NCBI GenBank assembly: GCA_964646615.1
Contig: CAZYEV010000072.1
Span: 12,913 to 76,912 of the forward strand
Direction: 5' to 3'
Source of the DNA: M3007 sp964646615
GTDB lineage: Bacteria; Bacteroidota; Bacteroidia; Chitinophagales; Saprospiraceae
Length of the DNA stretch: 64,000 nt
Below the pieces are notes generated by a model. It was not told the origin of the DNA, ran no database searches, and was given only the letters and a program-made list of their open reading frames with translations. The translations under genes were made by a program, and so were the position numbers. Positions 43,059-50,782 of the stretch are shown piece by piece; within the stretch, counting starts at the first letter, position 1; each line of letters begins with the position of its first letter.

Positions 43059-44159
43059 ATGTTGAAAATCAGTAACGAAACTCGCATCGGTCTGCTCGCC
43101 CTCGCAGCCATTGCCATCGGTATCTGGGGCTTCGAGTACCTCAAAGGCATCAACCTGCTGACCCGCTCCCAAACCTTTTACATTCCTTATAAGGATGTCG
43201 AGCAGTTGCGCCCATCGGCGCCGGTGTTCCTCAGCGGCTACCAGGTCGGTACAGTCAAAGACATCAGCGTGGACAGCCGCGACGGGCGCACCATCATCGT
43301 CGCCATTGACGTAGAGCGAAGGATCAAAGTGCACAAAAACACCCACGCCACCATCATCAGCGCCAGCCTCATGGGCGGCAAGGCCATCAGCCTGGAAATA
43401 CCCGGCCCCTGCGCTGGCGACGACTGTGCCAGCAGCGGCGACACCCTCCTGGGGCGCACCAAAGGCTTCCTGGAAACCCTCATCGGCAACCCCAAAGACC
43501 TCGACGCTTATACCGACCGCCTGCGCCTGGGCCTGAAAGTCCTCTACGACTCCTTAGCCAACCCCGAAAACCCGCAGGGCATCGGACGCACCTTAATAGC
43601 CTTAGAAGGAACGCTACAAAACATGGAGCGCCTCACAGCCAACATCAACGGACTGCTGGCCGACAACCGCCAAAACCTATCCGCCACCCTGACCCACCTC
43701 CAGAGCCTGAGCCAAACGCTCAGCAACAACTCCAAAACCATTGACGGCATCCTCCAAAACTTCCACACCTTCACCGACAGCCTCAACCGCGCCGACCTCA
43801 GCAATCGCCTGGCACACGCCAGCGACTCCTTAGCCCTGGCCCTCAGCGCCCTGCGCACCACCCTCGACACCGCCAAAGGCACCTTCGGACGCTTCAACAC
43901 CCTCTTAGACGACCCCAACAACAGCCTCAACCGACTGCTGCGCGACTCTATCTCTTTAGATGAAATCACCTTCACCCTCCGGCAGGTGCGCTACTTAGCC
44001 CAAGACCTGCGCCTCAACCCCGAACGCTACGGCAAAGTCAAGGTCAAGGTCTTCGGAAAAGACAAACGCCCTCCCTACGAAGTGCCCTACGACGACCCGG
44101 TCTATCGCGGCAGTGTGGACAGTCTCGAGCGCCAGCTCACGCGACGCGGACGGCAGTAG
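43059..44159 (+). CDS. MlaD/MCE-family lipid-transport protein
   Basis: A 366-residue protein with an N-terminal membrane anchor (IGLLALAAIAIGIWGFEYLKG), one MCE domain (about 35-120, with FYIPYKDVEQLRPSAPVFLS and GYQVGTVKDIS) and a long helical C-terminal region (about 150-330) with regularly spaced Leu and Asn, likely a needle-like coiled coil. Such proteins form a ring that carries phospholipid between the inner and outer membranes. No mlaE or mlaF gene is adjacent, which is common in Bacteroidota. The ATG at 43059 is set by the start of the membrane anchor. Confidence 0.9.
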   Translation: MLKISNETRIGLLALAAIAIGIWGFEYLKGINLLTRSQTFYIPYKDVEQLRPSAPVFLSGYQVGTVKDISVDSRDGRTIIVAIDVERRIKVHKNTHATIISASLMGGKAISLEIPGPCAGDDCASSGDTLLGRTKGFLETLIGNPKDLDAYTDRLRLGLKVLYDSLANPENPQGIGRTLIALEGTLQNMERLTANINGLLADNRQNLSATLTHLQSLSQTLSNNSKTIDGILQNFHTFTDSLNRADLSNRLAHASDSLALALSALRTTLDTAKGTFGRFNTLLDDPNNSLNRLLRDSISLDEITFTLRQVRYLAQDLRLNPERYGKVKVKVFGKDKRPPYEVPYDDPVYRGSVDSLERQLTRRGRQ

Positions 44160-44200
44160 CAACGGCTGCCTTCTCGTGGTAAGCGGCTGAAAACGAGGCG

Positions 44201-45007
44201 TTATGCCCCCGCTAAAAGACGCCCCAAGCGCTCTGCCAGCGCCTCGCTGACGATACGGTGCCCTCCTGGCAGCTGAAACACGCGCACGTTGGGTAGCCCG
44301 TGAGCCAGATGGCGCAGGGTTTTGCGGTGCACGATGTCGTCTTGTGTGCCGACGAAGATATCCACCGGCAGGCCCGATTGCGCCCAGATGACCCGAATGT
44401 CGCGTCGGCGCAGGTGAAAGGCATCGAGCGCTAACCAGCAGCCAAAGACGCGCCGCCGCCGTTCTGGGCGTGCCAGATTGAACCGCAGAAATTGCGCTAC
44501 CAGTGGTGGACCCCCCCCCAACCGATAGCCCCAGGCAACGAAGTGCAACACCCCCGCCGGGCGCTCCACCACCCCGGCCAGCCAGCGCCGCAACCACAGT
44601 GGAGTGCGCTCAGCCAGGGCCATGCCCTGCGTGCGAATGCCGTCGGGTGCCAGCAGAAACAGCCGCTCCAGCCGCGGCAACAGGTCGGGCAACAGCGCCA
44701 GCGCTAACCGCGCGCCAAAGCTGAAACCCATCAGCGACAGCCGTTCACTCCCCACGCGCTCCCGTATCTGCCCGATAACGGCCAGTACATCGGCCTTATC
44801 GAAGGTCTCGTGTGGCCACTCCGTCTGGCCGTGAAAGGGCAGGTCGAAAGCCACCACTGTGTAGTGTTTGCCCAGCGCCTTCTCCAGCACAGCAAACAGC
44901 CTGGCCCGGTCGCCAAAACCATGCAAAGCGACCAGCAGACGCCCGCCCACGCCGAACTGCAGGCAGTGCATGCGCCCACCGCGGTGCTCGATAAAATAGG
45001 TGTTCAT
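44201..45007 (-). CDS. alpha/beta hydrolase
   Basis: A 268-residue hydrolase: oxyanion motif ALHGFGDRARLF, nucleophile elbow LMGFSFGARLA, a late Asp in VGTQDDIVH and His in LPGGHRIVSE complete the triad. Substrate unknown. It converges with mlaD across about 40 bases with no clear terminator and is preceded by its own -7 box. Confidence 0.85.
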   Translation of the reverse strand: MNTYFIEHRGGRMHCLQFGVGGRLLVALHGFGDRARLFAVLEKALGKHYTVVAFDLPFHGQTEWPHETFDKADVLAVIGQIRERVGSERLSLMGFSFGARLALALLPDLLPRLERLFLLAPDGIRTQGMALAERTPLWLRRWLAGVVERPAGVLHFVAWGYRLGGGPPLVAQFLRFNLARPERRRRVFGCWLALDAFHLRRRDIRVIWAQSGLPVDIFVGTQDDIVHRKTLRHLAHGLPNVRVFQLPGGHRIVSEALAERLGRLLAGA

Positions 45008-45037
45008 GGTGCTGTGTCATGAGAGCAATGCCCGCCC

Positions 45038-45045
45038 CAAAAATA
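45038..45045 (-). promoter_or_regulatory. Bacteroidota -7 box of the alpha/beta hydrolase
   Basis: Reads TATTTTTG on the minus strand, a full match, 30 bases before the ATG at 45007. Confidence 0.5.
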
Positions 45046-45137
45046 GGCAATCCGGCCATCCGGTCGCCCTTGCCTTAAAAAACGCCAAACCGCCATTTCT
45101 GGCGCAATAGCGCACAAAAAGTGCTTCTGAATGCCTA

Positions 45138-45145
45138 TACTTTTG
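45138..45145 (+). promoter_or_regulatory. Bacteroidota -7 box of the T9SS protein at 45228
   Basis: TACTTTTG, a full match to TAnnTTTG, leaving a leader of about 75 bases before the ATG at 45228. Confidence 0.5.
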
Positions 45146-45227
45146 TCCTGCGATGTCCGTGCACCGCAGGCGCTTGCCTTTGTGCAACCGACAGCGCGCA
45201 TCATATCACCACTCAACCACCTGTGCC

Positions 45228-46961
45228 ATGCTCAAAATCTATTTCATCTGCTGCGCCTTGCTCCTGGCAGGTCTTTGCGCCCGCGCGCAAGGTGCCGACG
45301 AGCGGCAATTCCAGTTCAATTTCCGAAACCACCTGGCCGAATGGGCGCCGCTGAACGACTCCGTCTATTACGGCTGCTTCTACGGCGGCTTCGACACGCT
45401 GACGCTGCTGCATTGGGATGCGCTCCACAACCAGATATTATGGCAAAAGCACTTACCCATGGCGGACTCCATTCACAGCGTCCGCTTGCTGGTGCAGCCC
45501 GATGGCAGTGCCGTGCTGGCCGTTCGGGTCAATCCCTGCGATGTGGCGTTCACCTTCTGGCTACTCCGCGTAGATGCACAGGGGCAGGAGATGTGGAAGG
45601 AACTGTACACAGATTGCCGTTTTTCGGGCAACGGCTGGCTGTTTCCCGTGCACCATCAGCCCGAGCAGTTCTACTTTTTCACCCAGCAATGCCGTCGGCG
45701 CATGCGCACGGACGGCTCCGTGCTGGAAGTGTACGATTTCGACCGGGAGTATCGGCGCGTTTTGCCGGACGGCAAGGGCGAGCACTTTCTGATACCCGGT
45801 TTCAGCAACTTAGTGTGGCACACCCGCCCCGATGGGAGCCTGGCGACCTACGCACTACCCGGCGGCGGCGAGCCTTTGGACGTACTTCCCATGCCCGATG
45901 GCGGGTGGCTGTGGTTGTCGCAGCACGTGCTGGTGCGCGTGGACACCGCGTTCAACCCCGTGCAACAGAACTTTGTGGGCGGGACGCTGCGCATGGAGCG
46001 CTTTCAGCAAACGCACAACCGCCTGTGGGTCATCGGGCGCCACAGCAGCAACGAGGAGAGCTTTCTCGGCGTCTTAGACACCCAGCAATTGACGCTAAGC
46101 CAGGTCTCTTTCCTCAACAAAGCATACGAACTCCGGCGCGTGCTGACTGACCCGGCGACGCCGGCCAAGACGGTCTGGCTCAGCGGCCACGCTTACGCCG
46201 ACCTCAACCAACGCCTGTTTGCAGCGCGCACACCCATTGGCGCCCCCGAAGTAAAGCCCACGCGCTCGCTGGCGCTCACGGATGTGCGCATCGAGGGCAA
46301 GCCGCTGCGTTACCCGCCCATTCCCATCCAGCTGTGCAACCCCTGGTGGCCACGCGCCTATCCCGTCCACTTCGGCAAGGTGTTCGTTACGCTCCAGAAT
46401 GTGGGCCAGGCGCCCATTGAGCATTTCACCATCAACGGCGGCTCGGCGGCGTGCAACCTCCACATTTGCCTGCGGCCCTACATCAACCTCATCTACCCCG
46501 TCCAGCAAACGATACTGCCGGGCGAGTCCGTCGAAATCCACCTGGCCGACACGCTCATCCTGCAAACGCTGGGCGAGTCGCTGGACTTTTCGCTGTGCTT
46601 CTGGGCGGCGATGCCCGACGAACGGCTCGACGCCAACCCGGCTGACGACCGCCTCTGCCGCCCGTTGAGCGTCGCCGTCTCCACTGCAGAACCCAACGGA
46701 ACATCGCATGGGCTGCAGCTACGAATGGCGCCGAACCCCGTGCCCGATGCGACGGTATTTCGCCTGTTCAACGCACCCGAAGGCGCCGACCTGCGCGGTC
46801 GCTTCTCCATCCTGGACGCTACAGGCCGTGCCGTCTTCACCCAGCCCTGGGCAGGCGAGCAACTGCACTGGCAACGGGGCGCCCTGCCACCAGGACTATA
46901 CTCCTACCAACTGGCCCTGGAAACCGGAGAAACGCTGACTGGGCGGTTGGCCTTAGAGTAA
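45228..46961 (+). CDS. T9SS-exported protein of unknown function
   Basis: A 577-residue protein with signal peptide (YFICCALLLAGLCARA) and a C-terminal T9SS type A sorting domain (RMAPNPVPDATVFRLF to LPPGLYSYQLALETGE). The first 370 residues repeat a strand pattern compatible with a beta-propeller (for example LVQPDGSAVLAVRVNP, VLPMPDGGWLWLSQHVLVRV). A second beta domain with a CARDB-like look follows (FVTLQNVGQAPIEHFTIN). The ATG at 45228 is set by the signal peptide; an upstream in-frame ATG at 45153 adds 25 polar residues. Enzymatic residues were not recognised. Confidence 0.8.
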   Translation: MLKIYFICCALLLAGLCARAQGADERQFQFNFRNHLAEWAPLNDSVYYGCFYGGFDTLTLLHWDALHNQILWQKHLPMADSIHSVRLLVQPDGSAVLAVRVNPCDVAFTFWLLRVDAQGQEMWKELYTDCRFSGNGWLFPVHHQPEQFYFFTQQCRRRMRTDGSVLEVYDFDREYRRVLPDGKGEHFLIPGFSNLVWHTRPDGSLATYALPGGGEPLDVLPMPDGGWLWLSQHVLVRVDTAFNPVQQNFVGGTLRMERFQQTHNRLWVIGRHSSNEESFLGVLDTQQLTLSQVSFLNKAYELRRVLTDPATPAKTVWLSGHAYADLNQRLFAARTPIGAPEVKPTRSLALTDVRIEGKPLRYPPIPIQLCNPWWPRAYPVHFGKVFVTLQNVGQAPIEHFTINGGSAACNLHICLRPYINLIYPVQQTILPGESVEIHLADTLILQTLGESLDFSLCFWAAMPDERLDANPADDRLCRPLSVAVSTAEPNGTSHGLQLRMAPNPVPDATVFRLFNAPEGADLRGRFSILDATGRAVFTQPWAGEQLHWQRGALPPGLYSYQLALETGETLTGRLALE

Positions 46962-47168
46962 TGCCTGCTTCTGGCCAGAATTCCCATACAGCACTCCATT
47001 GCCAGGACAATGCGACTGCTATCAAAGGACCCCGAAGATTAGCCCACACCGCCCTGCTCTTTTTTCCCGCCCTGGGCGATGGGCGTCCAGGTTTTTTTAT
47101 GGATGTTTGCGGCCACCGACGTTTTTGCCGGGCATCCGGTGCGTCGGGTACAGACCATTTTCGACCAC

Positions 47169-48434
47169 ATGCGCCTGCTGCTTCGCCGCGTCCGGGTATT
47201 TGCCGACGGACGCCTCTCCGAACCTCAAGATGTATTGCTGCGCGAAGGCGCCATTGCCGCCATAGGCCCGCACTTGCCGCTGGAGGCCGGTGTGGAGGAG
47301 AAGACCTTTCCAGATGAAATATGGCTGATGCCGGGCTGGCTCGACGTCGGCACTCAGGTAGGAGAGCCGGGTTACGAACACCGCGAAGACCTGCATTCGG
47401 CTGCCCAGGCCGCCGCAGCGGGCGGATTTACGGCTTTGGCACCGTTTCCGAATACACTGCCGGCCGTGGACAACAAGGGGGCGATAACGTTCATCCGACA
47501 CAAAACCGCCAATACTCCCGTGCATTTCTACCCCATTGGCGCCTTGTCGGCAGGTGCCGCAGGCAAAGACTTAGCCGAGCTATACGATATGCACAGCGCC
47601 GGTGCTGTAGCCTTCTCCGACGGCAGTCAGCCGGTACAGGATGCCGGGCTGCTGATGCGCGCGCTGCAATACGCTCAGGCCTTCGGCGGCCTGGTGCTCG
47701 ACTGGCCTTTTCACAAAGGGCTGGCCGCCGGCGGCCAAATGCACGAGGGCCTGGTGAGCACCCGTTTGGGCATGCGCGGCATTGCGCCGCTGGCGGAGGA
47801 GGTAGCCGTTCAGCGCAGCCTGAGCATCCTGGAGTACACGGGCGGGCGGCTGCACCTGCACCTGCTCTCCTCAGCCAAAAGTGTGGCACTCGTGCGCGCA
47901 GCCAAAGCAGCCGGGTTATCGGTAACGGCCTCCGCAGCGGTGCTCAACCTCTGCTTTACCGACGAAAAGTTGGCCGACTTCGACAGCCTGTGGAAAGTGC
48001 TCCCCCCTCTGCGCGACGAAAGCCACCGCCAGGCGCTGCTCGAAGGCGTGGCCGACGGCACCATTGACTTCCTGTGCACCAACCACACGCCCTGGCACGT
48101 GGAGGCCAAACAGCTGGAATTCCCCTACGCCGAAGCCGGCGCCATCGGGCTGGAAACGGCCTTCGCCCTCTGCCGCACCTGTCTGGCAAAAGTGCTGCCG
48201 CCCGAACAATTAGCCGAAAAATGGGCGCTGGCCCCTCGGCGCGTGCTCGGCCTGCCTGTACCCGAAATTAAAGTAGGCGCCCCGGCCGAACTGGCCTTAT
48301 TCGCCCCCAACCGGGAGTGGACGCTGACCGAGGAAAACCTGCGCTCGCGCTCCGCCAATACGCCATTGCTGGACCAACCCTTGCGCGGCCAACCGTTAGG
48401 CATCATCAGCCGCGGCCAGGTCCTCTGGCGCTGA
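47169..48434 (+). CDS. dihydroorotase homologue lacking metal ligands
   Basis: A 421-residue protein with the dihydroorotase fold throughout (AAAAGGFTALAPFPNT, EEVAVQRSLSIL, FPYAEAGAIGLETAF). The HxH metal motif that follows the Asp in active enzymes is here DVGTQVGEPG (Gly61 and Gln63 instead of His), the substrate Arg after it is Gly, and the Asp of the usual TDHAPH is Asn (CTNHTPW). It is therefore probably catalytically dead, like the pseudo-dihydroorotases that stabilise aspartate transcarbamoylase. Homologues of this type are common in Bacteroidota and are usually annotated as dihydroorotase. Start chosen at 47169, where the fold begins. Confidence 0.85.
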   Translation: MRLLLRRVRVFADGRLSEPQDVLLREGAIAAIGPHLPLEAGVEEKTFPDEIWLMPGWLDVGTQVGEPGYEHREDLHSAAQAAAAGGFTALAPFPNTLPAVDNKGAITFIRHKTANTPVHFYPIGALSAGAAGKDLAELYDMHSAGAVAFSDGSQPVQDAGLLMRALQYAQAFGGLVLDWPFHKGLAAGGQMHEGLVSTRLGMRGIAPLAEEVAVQRSLSILEYTGGRLHLHLLSSAKSVALVRAAKAAGLSVTASAAVLNLCFTDEKLADFDSLWKVLPPLRDESHRQALLEGVADGTIDFLCTNHTPWHVEAKQLEFPYAEAGAIGLETAFALCRTCLAKVLPPEQLAEKWALAPRRVLGLPVPEIKVGAPAELALFAPNREWTLTEENLRSRSANTPLLDQPLRGQPLGIISRGQVLWR

Positions 48435-48469
48435 GCAAAGCCCCCCACAACGCCACCAACATCACCAGG

Positions 48470-48515
48470 ATAAAAACCCTGGCGAGAAAGCCTCCTATAC
48501 TTCCTCGCCAGGGTT
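48470..48515 (-). terminator. terminator of the C1 peptidase gene
   Basis: AACCCTGGCGAG (48475-48486) pairs perfectly with CTCGCCAGGGTT (48504-48515) over 17 bases. On the minus strand the stem runs into TTTTTA. It sits between convergent genes and may act in both directions. Confidence 0.75.
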
Positions 48516-48538
48516 CAATCTGCACCTTTACCCCCCGC

Positions 48539-49891
48539 CTACCGCTCTTTCGGCGCTTCGGCGGCTTTCGGGCGCGGGTATTGCTCTGCTGGCGTCGTCT
48601 GCAGGTTGGGATTGCGCAGGCGCAACTGCGTGGACTCCGGCACACTCTCGGGCCGGGTGCGCGGCTGCGTCTGAGCGGGCGGAGTGGCCGGACCAGGTAT
48701 GGGCGCCTCCGTGCGGCCTTCGGGCACGGGCATCAGGCCCATGCGCTGCTGGATGTCGCGCGGCAGGGCGTTGACGTGCACCGTCAGGGAAATGGTGTTC
48801 ATGCGCAGGTAAGCGTTGGAGGCATACAGGTAGCCCTTGCGCTCGGAGATTTCACCCCAGGAGTTTTTAACGGCGTAAAAAAGACCGCCCTGGGTTTCGT
48901 TGAGCATGCCGGTAATATGCATCAGGTGGTCGTCCTGCGTTTCTAAGCGGTCGAAGGCGCGCTGACGCATTTCCTGGGTAACTACTTTTTCTGGCTCCCA
49001 ATATTTGAACACGGCGGCGGCCTGCTCGGGCGTGCGGCTTTTCCAGTCTATGTCGGGCACAATGGCCAGCCCTTCTTTGGCCGAAAAGCCGGGGTTGCTC
49101 ACATCGGCGTCCCACGCCACCGTGTAGCCGTTTTGCAGGGCGTGGTTGAGGCAGCGCATCAGGTCGTTGAGCGGCAAGTTGTAGTATTGGCCATTGGAAA
49201 AGTTGTCCGGAATTTCCAGGACGAAGTACGTCCAGAATGGGTGGTGGGTAAACGAGGTCAGGTGCACGTAATGCTCGGGCTTAATGCCCAGAAAGTCGCG
49301 GAACGACGTGGGCGTGTACTGCACTCCCTGATAAACGAACGTAGTGGGTACCGGGCCAAATTCTTTGTCCAGGGTCTTTTCAATTTGCATCATCCAGTCG
49401 TCGGCCAGTTCGTTGCGCTTTGCCTGAGCGATGAAGGTGTCGCACAGGGTCTTCAGCGTCGTTTCTATGGCCGTGTGGTCGAAGGGCTGGCTGGGATTCT
49501 TTCGGCCCGGATAAGCGCTTTCGGGCATGAGGCCGTATTTCTGAATGGCGTTGAGTTTGTCGTGTATCAATCCGCCCTGGCCAAACTGGGCGGAGCCGAG
49601 ACGCCGGACATAGTTTTCGCACTTCTGGCGATAGATGCAGCGCACGGTGTACATCTCTGAGAGGTTGTGCTCGCCTTTGCCCATGCGCATCAGCTCGCTC
49701 TCCAACAGCGAGGAAGCGGCGAAGCTCCAACAGGTGCCCGTTTTTTGCTGGTCTTTTACCGCTGTGGCGGGCAGCATCTTCACGGGCCTGAATTCGTAAG
49801 GCTCAGGTTTCTGAGGTTCGGGTTTCTGAGCGTTCAGCGTCAGCGCAAAAAGCGCCGCAAGCAGGGCTGTGAATATCGGTCTGTAGTTCAT
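48539..49891 (-). CDS. exported C1 (papain-like) peptidase, bleomycin-hydrolase type
   Basis: A 450-residue cysteine peptidase with signal peptide (IFTALLAALFALTLNA). The catalytic Cys lies in DQQKTGTCWSFAASS, the His in DDHLMHITGML and the Asn in AVKNSWGE, in the order and spacing of aminopeptidase C/bleomycin hydrolase. The export signal differs from the cytosolic bacterial PepC enzymes and is a common arrangement in Bacteroidota. A Pro/Thr-rich tail of about 70 residues follows the catalytic domain. The ATG at 49891 is chosen because the longer frame to 50056 adds 55 basic residues before the signal. Confidence 0.9.
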   Translation of the reverse strand: MNYRPIFTALLAALFALTLNAQKPEPQKPEPYEFRPVKMLPATAVKDQQKTGTCWSFAASSLLESELMRMGKGEHNLSEMYTVRCIYRQKCENYVRRLGSAQFGQGGLIHDKLNAIQKYGLMPESAYPGRKNPSQPFDHTAIETTLKTLCDTFIAQAKRNELADDWMMQIEKTLDKEFGPVPTTFVYQGVQYTPTSFRDFLGIKPEHYVHLTSFTHHPFWTYFVLEIPDNFSNGQYYNLPLNDLMRCLNHALQNGYTVAWDADVSNPGFSAKEGLAIVPDIDWKSRTPEQAAAVFKYWEPEKVVTQEMRQRAFDRLETQDDHLMHITGMLNETQGGLFYAVKNSWGEISERKGYLYASNAYLRMNTISLTVHVNALPRDIQQRMGLMPVPEGRTEAPIPGPATPPAQTQPRTRPESVPESTQLRLRNPNLQTTPAEQYPRPKAAEAPKER

Positions 49892-49981
49892 AGTGCGGGT
49901 TATGTGTGATGGGTGTGATGGCGTAGATCCTCCAGGGTACGCGGCGAACAACAGGGTGCTGTGGCGTTTGGTTGCGGGAAG

Positions 49982-50011
49982 AGACGTTGCCCTGCAACGT
50001 CTTCTACGGGG
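49982..50011 (+). repeat. palindromic repeat at the 3' boundary of the Uma2 gene
   Basis: AGACGTTGC, the spacer CCT, GCAACGTCT, then TCTACGGGG. The palindrome is perfect over 9 pairs. The CTA at 50004-50006 is the complement of the Uma2 stop codon, so the repeat supplies the stop. A second copy in the same orientation lies at 50747-50775. Confidence 0.8.
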
Positions 50012-50681
50012 CCTGGGCGGCAATGGCGCGCAACGTTTGGGCACACACCTCGTCATCGAAAATGGCTGCGGTGGGTATCTGGAAGCCCTCGATGACGTGG
50101 CTGCGCAGGTCGGCCTCTCCGTAGAAAACCCTGGGCGGCAGGAAGGCCGTATCGTTGCCCGGGCGCAAATACTGCTCCACGCGCTCGTGGTCGGGGTCCA
50201 CTATCCAGTATTCACGTACGCCGTGCAGGGCGTAATCTATGCGCTTGATGCCGCGGTCGGTCTTGGCCGTGCTGGGCGAAAGAATTTCCACCACAAAATC
50301 CGGCGCCGGAAAGACCATCTGGTCGTCCGTAAAGGCTGCGGCGCGTTCGGCAGTGAAAAAACACAGGTCGGGCTCGTAGTCGTTGCGCGTCAGGCCAATG
50401 AGGGCTTTTTCGAGCATCAATTCGCCCTGGGGGTGAAGATGGTTGAAGGCCATGAGCAATCCTGAAAGCCGCCGAAGGGCCGCGATATGTTTTCTTTTTA
50501 CAGGCGAGTGCATGATGACTTCTCCGTTGATAAACTCCGCCTTCACCCTACCGTCGAGCCACTCGCGAAACGCCGCGCGCCGGCGCGCCTCTTCGTCCAA
50601 CAACGCCCGGAGCTGTTCCAACACCAGCACCGCATCGGGGCGGCGCAACAGCGCCTCGGCAGATTTGATTGCGGTATTCAT
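50004..50681 (-). CDS. Uma2-family (DUF820) PD-(D/E)XK nuclease
   Basis: A 225-residue protein of the Uma2 family. The core is visible as FINGEVIMHSPV, the catalytic-type Asp in YEPDLCFF, DFVVEILSPSTAKTD (Glu) and the Lys in GIKRIDYALHGVREYWIVDPD. The N-terminal 40 residues form a helical extension. Uma2 genes are greatly expanded in cyanobacteria and scattered in other phyla; no cellular role is established. Its -7 box is so close to the ATG that the transcript may be leaderless, and the gene with its promoter is bracketed by two near-identical palindromes in the same orientation. Confidence 0.88.
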   Translation of the reverse strand: MNTAIKSAEALLRRPDAVLVLEQLRALLDEEARRRAAFREWLDGRVKAEFINGEVIMHSPVKRKHIAALRRLSGLLMAFNHLHPQGELMLEKALIGLTRNDYEPDLCFFTAERAAAFTDDQMVFPAPDFVVEILSPSTAKTDRGIKRIDYALHGVREYWIVDPDHERVEQYLRPGNDTAFLPPRVFYGEADLRSHVIEGFQIPTAAIFDDEVCAQTLRAIAAQAP

Positions 50682-50685
50682 GCCG

Positions 50686-50693
50686 CAAAACTA
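50686..50693 (-). promoter_or_regulatory. Bacteroidota -7 box of the Uma2 gene
   Basis: Reads TAGTTTTG on the minus strand, a full match to TAnnTTTG, with only four bases before the ATG at 50681. Transcription would start at or next to the start codon. Confidence 0.45.
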
Positions 50694-50746
50694 AAACAAA
50701 ACGGGGCGGTAATGGTTCGGGACTGCGGGGCCGTGGGGGGCGTTTT

Positions 50747-50775
50747 AGACGTTGCGGTGCAACGTCTCTACGGGG
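50747..50775 (+). repeat. palindromic repeat upstream of the Uma2 gene
   Basis: AGACGTTGC, the spacer GGT, GCAACGTCT, then CTACGGGG. Identical to the copy at 49982-50011 except for the 3-base spacer and one extra T. It ends eight bases before the GH3 stop codon. Confidence 0.8.
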
Positions 50776-50782
50776 GGGCGTA

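Noticed and set aside
45131..46150. A 339-codon frame overlapping the T9SS protein in another phase
   Set aside because: Arg- and Pro-rich low-complexity translation without domains; the frame at 45228-46961 has a signal peptide and sorting domain.
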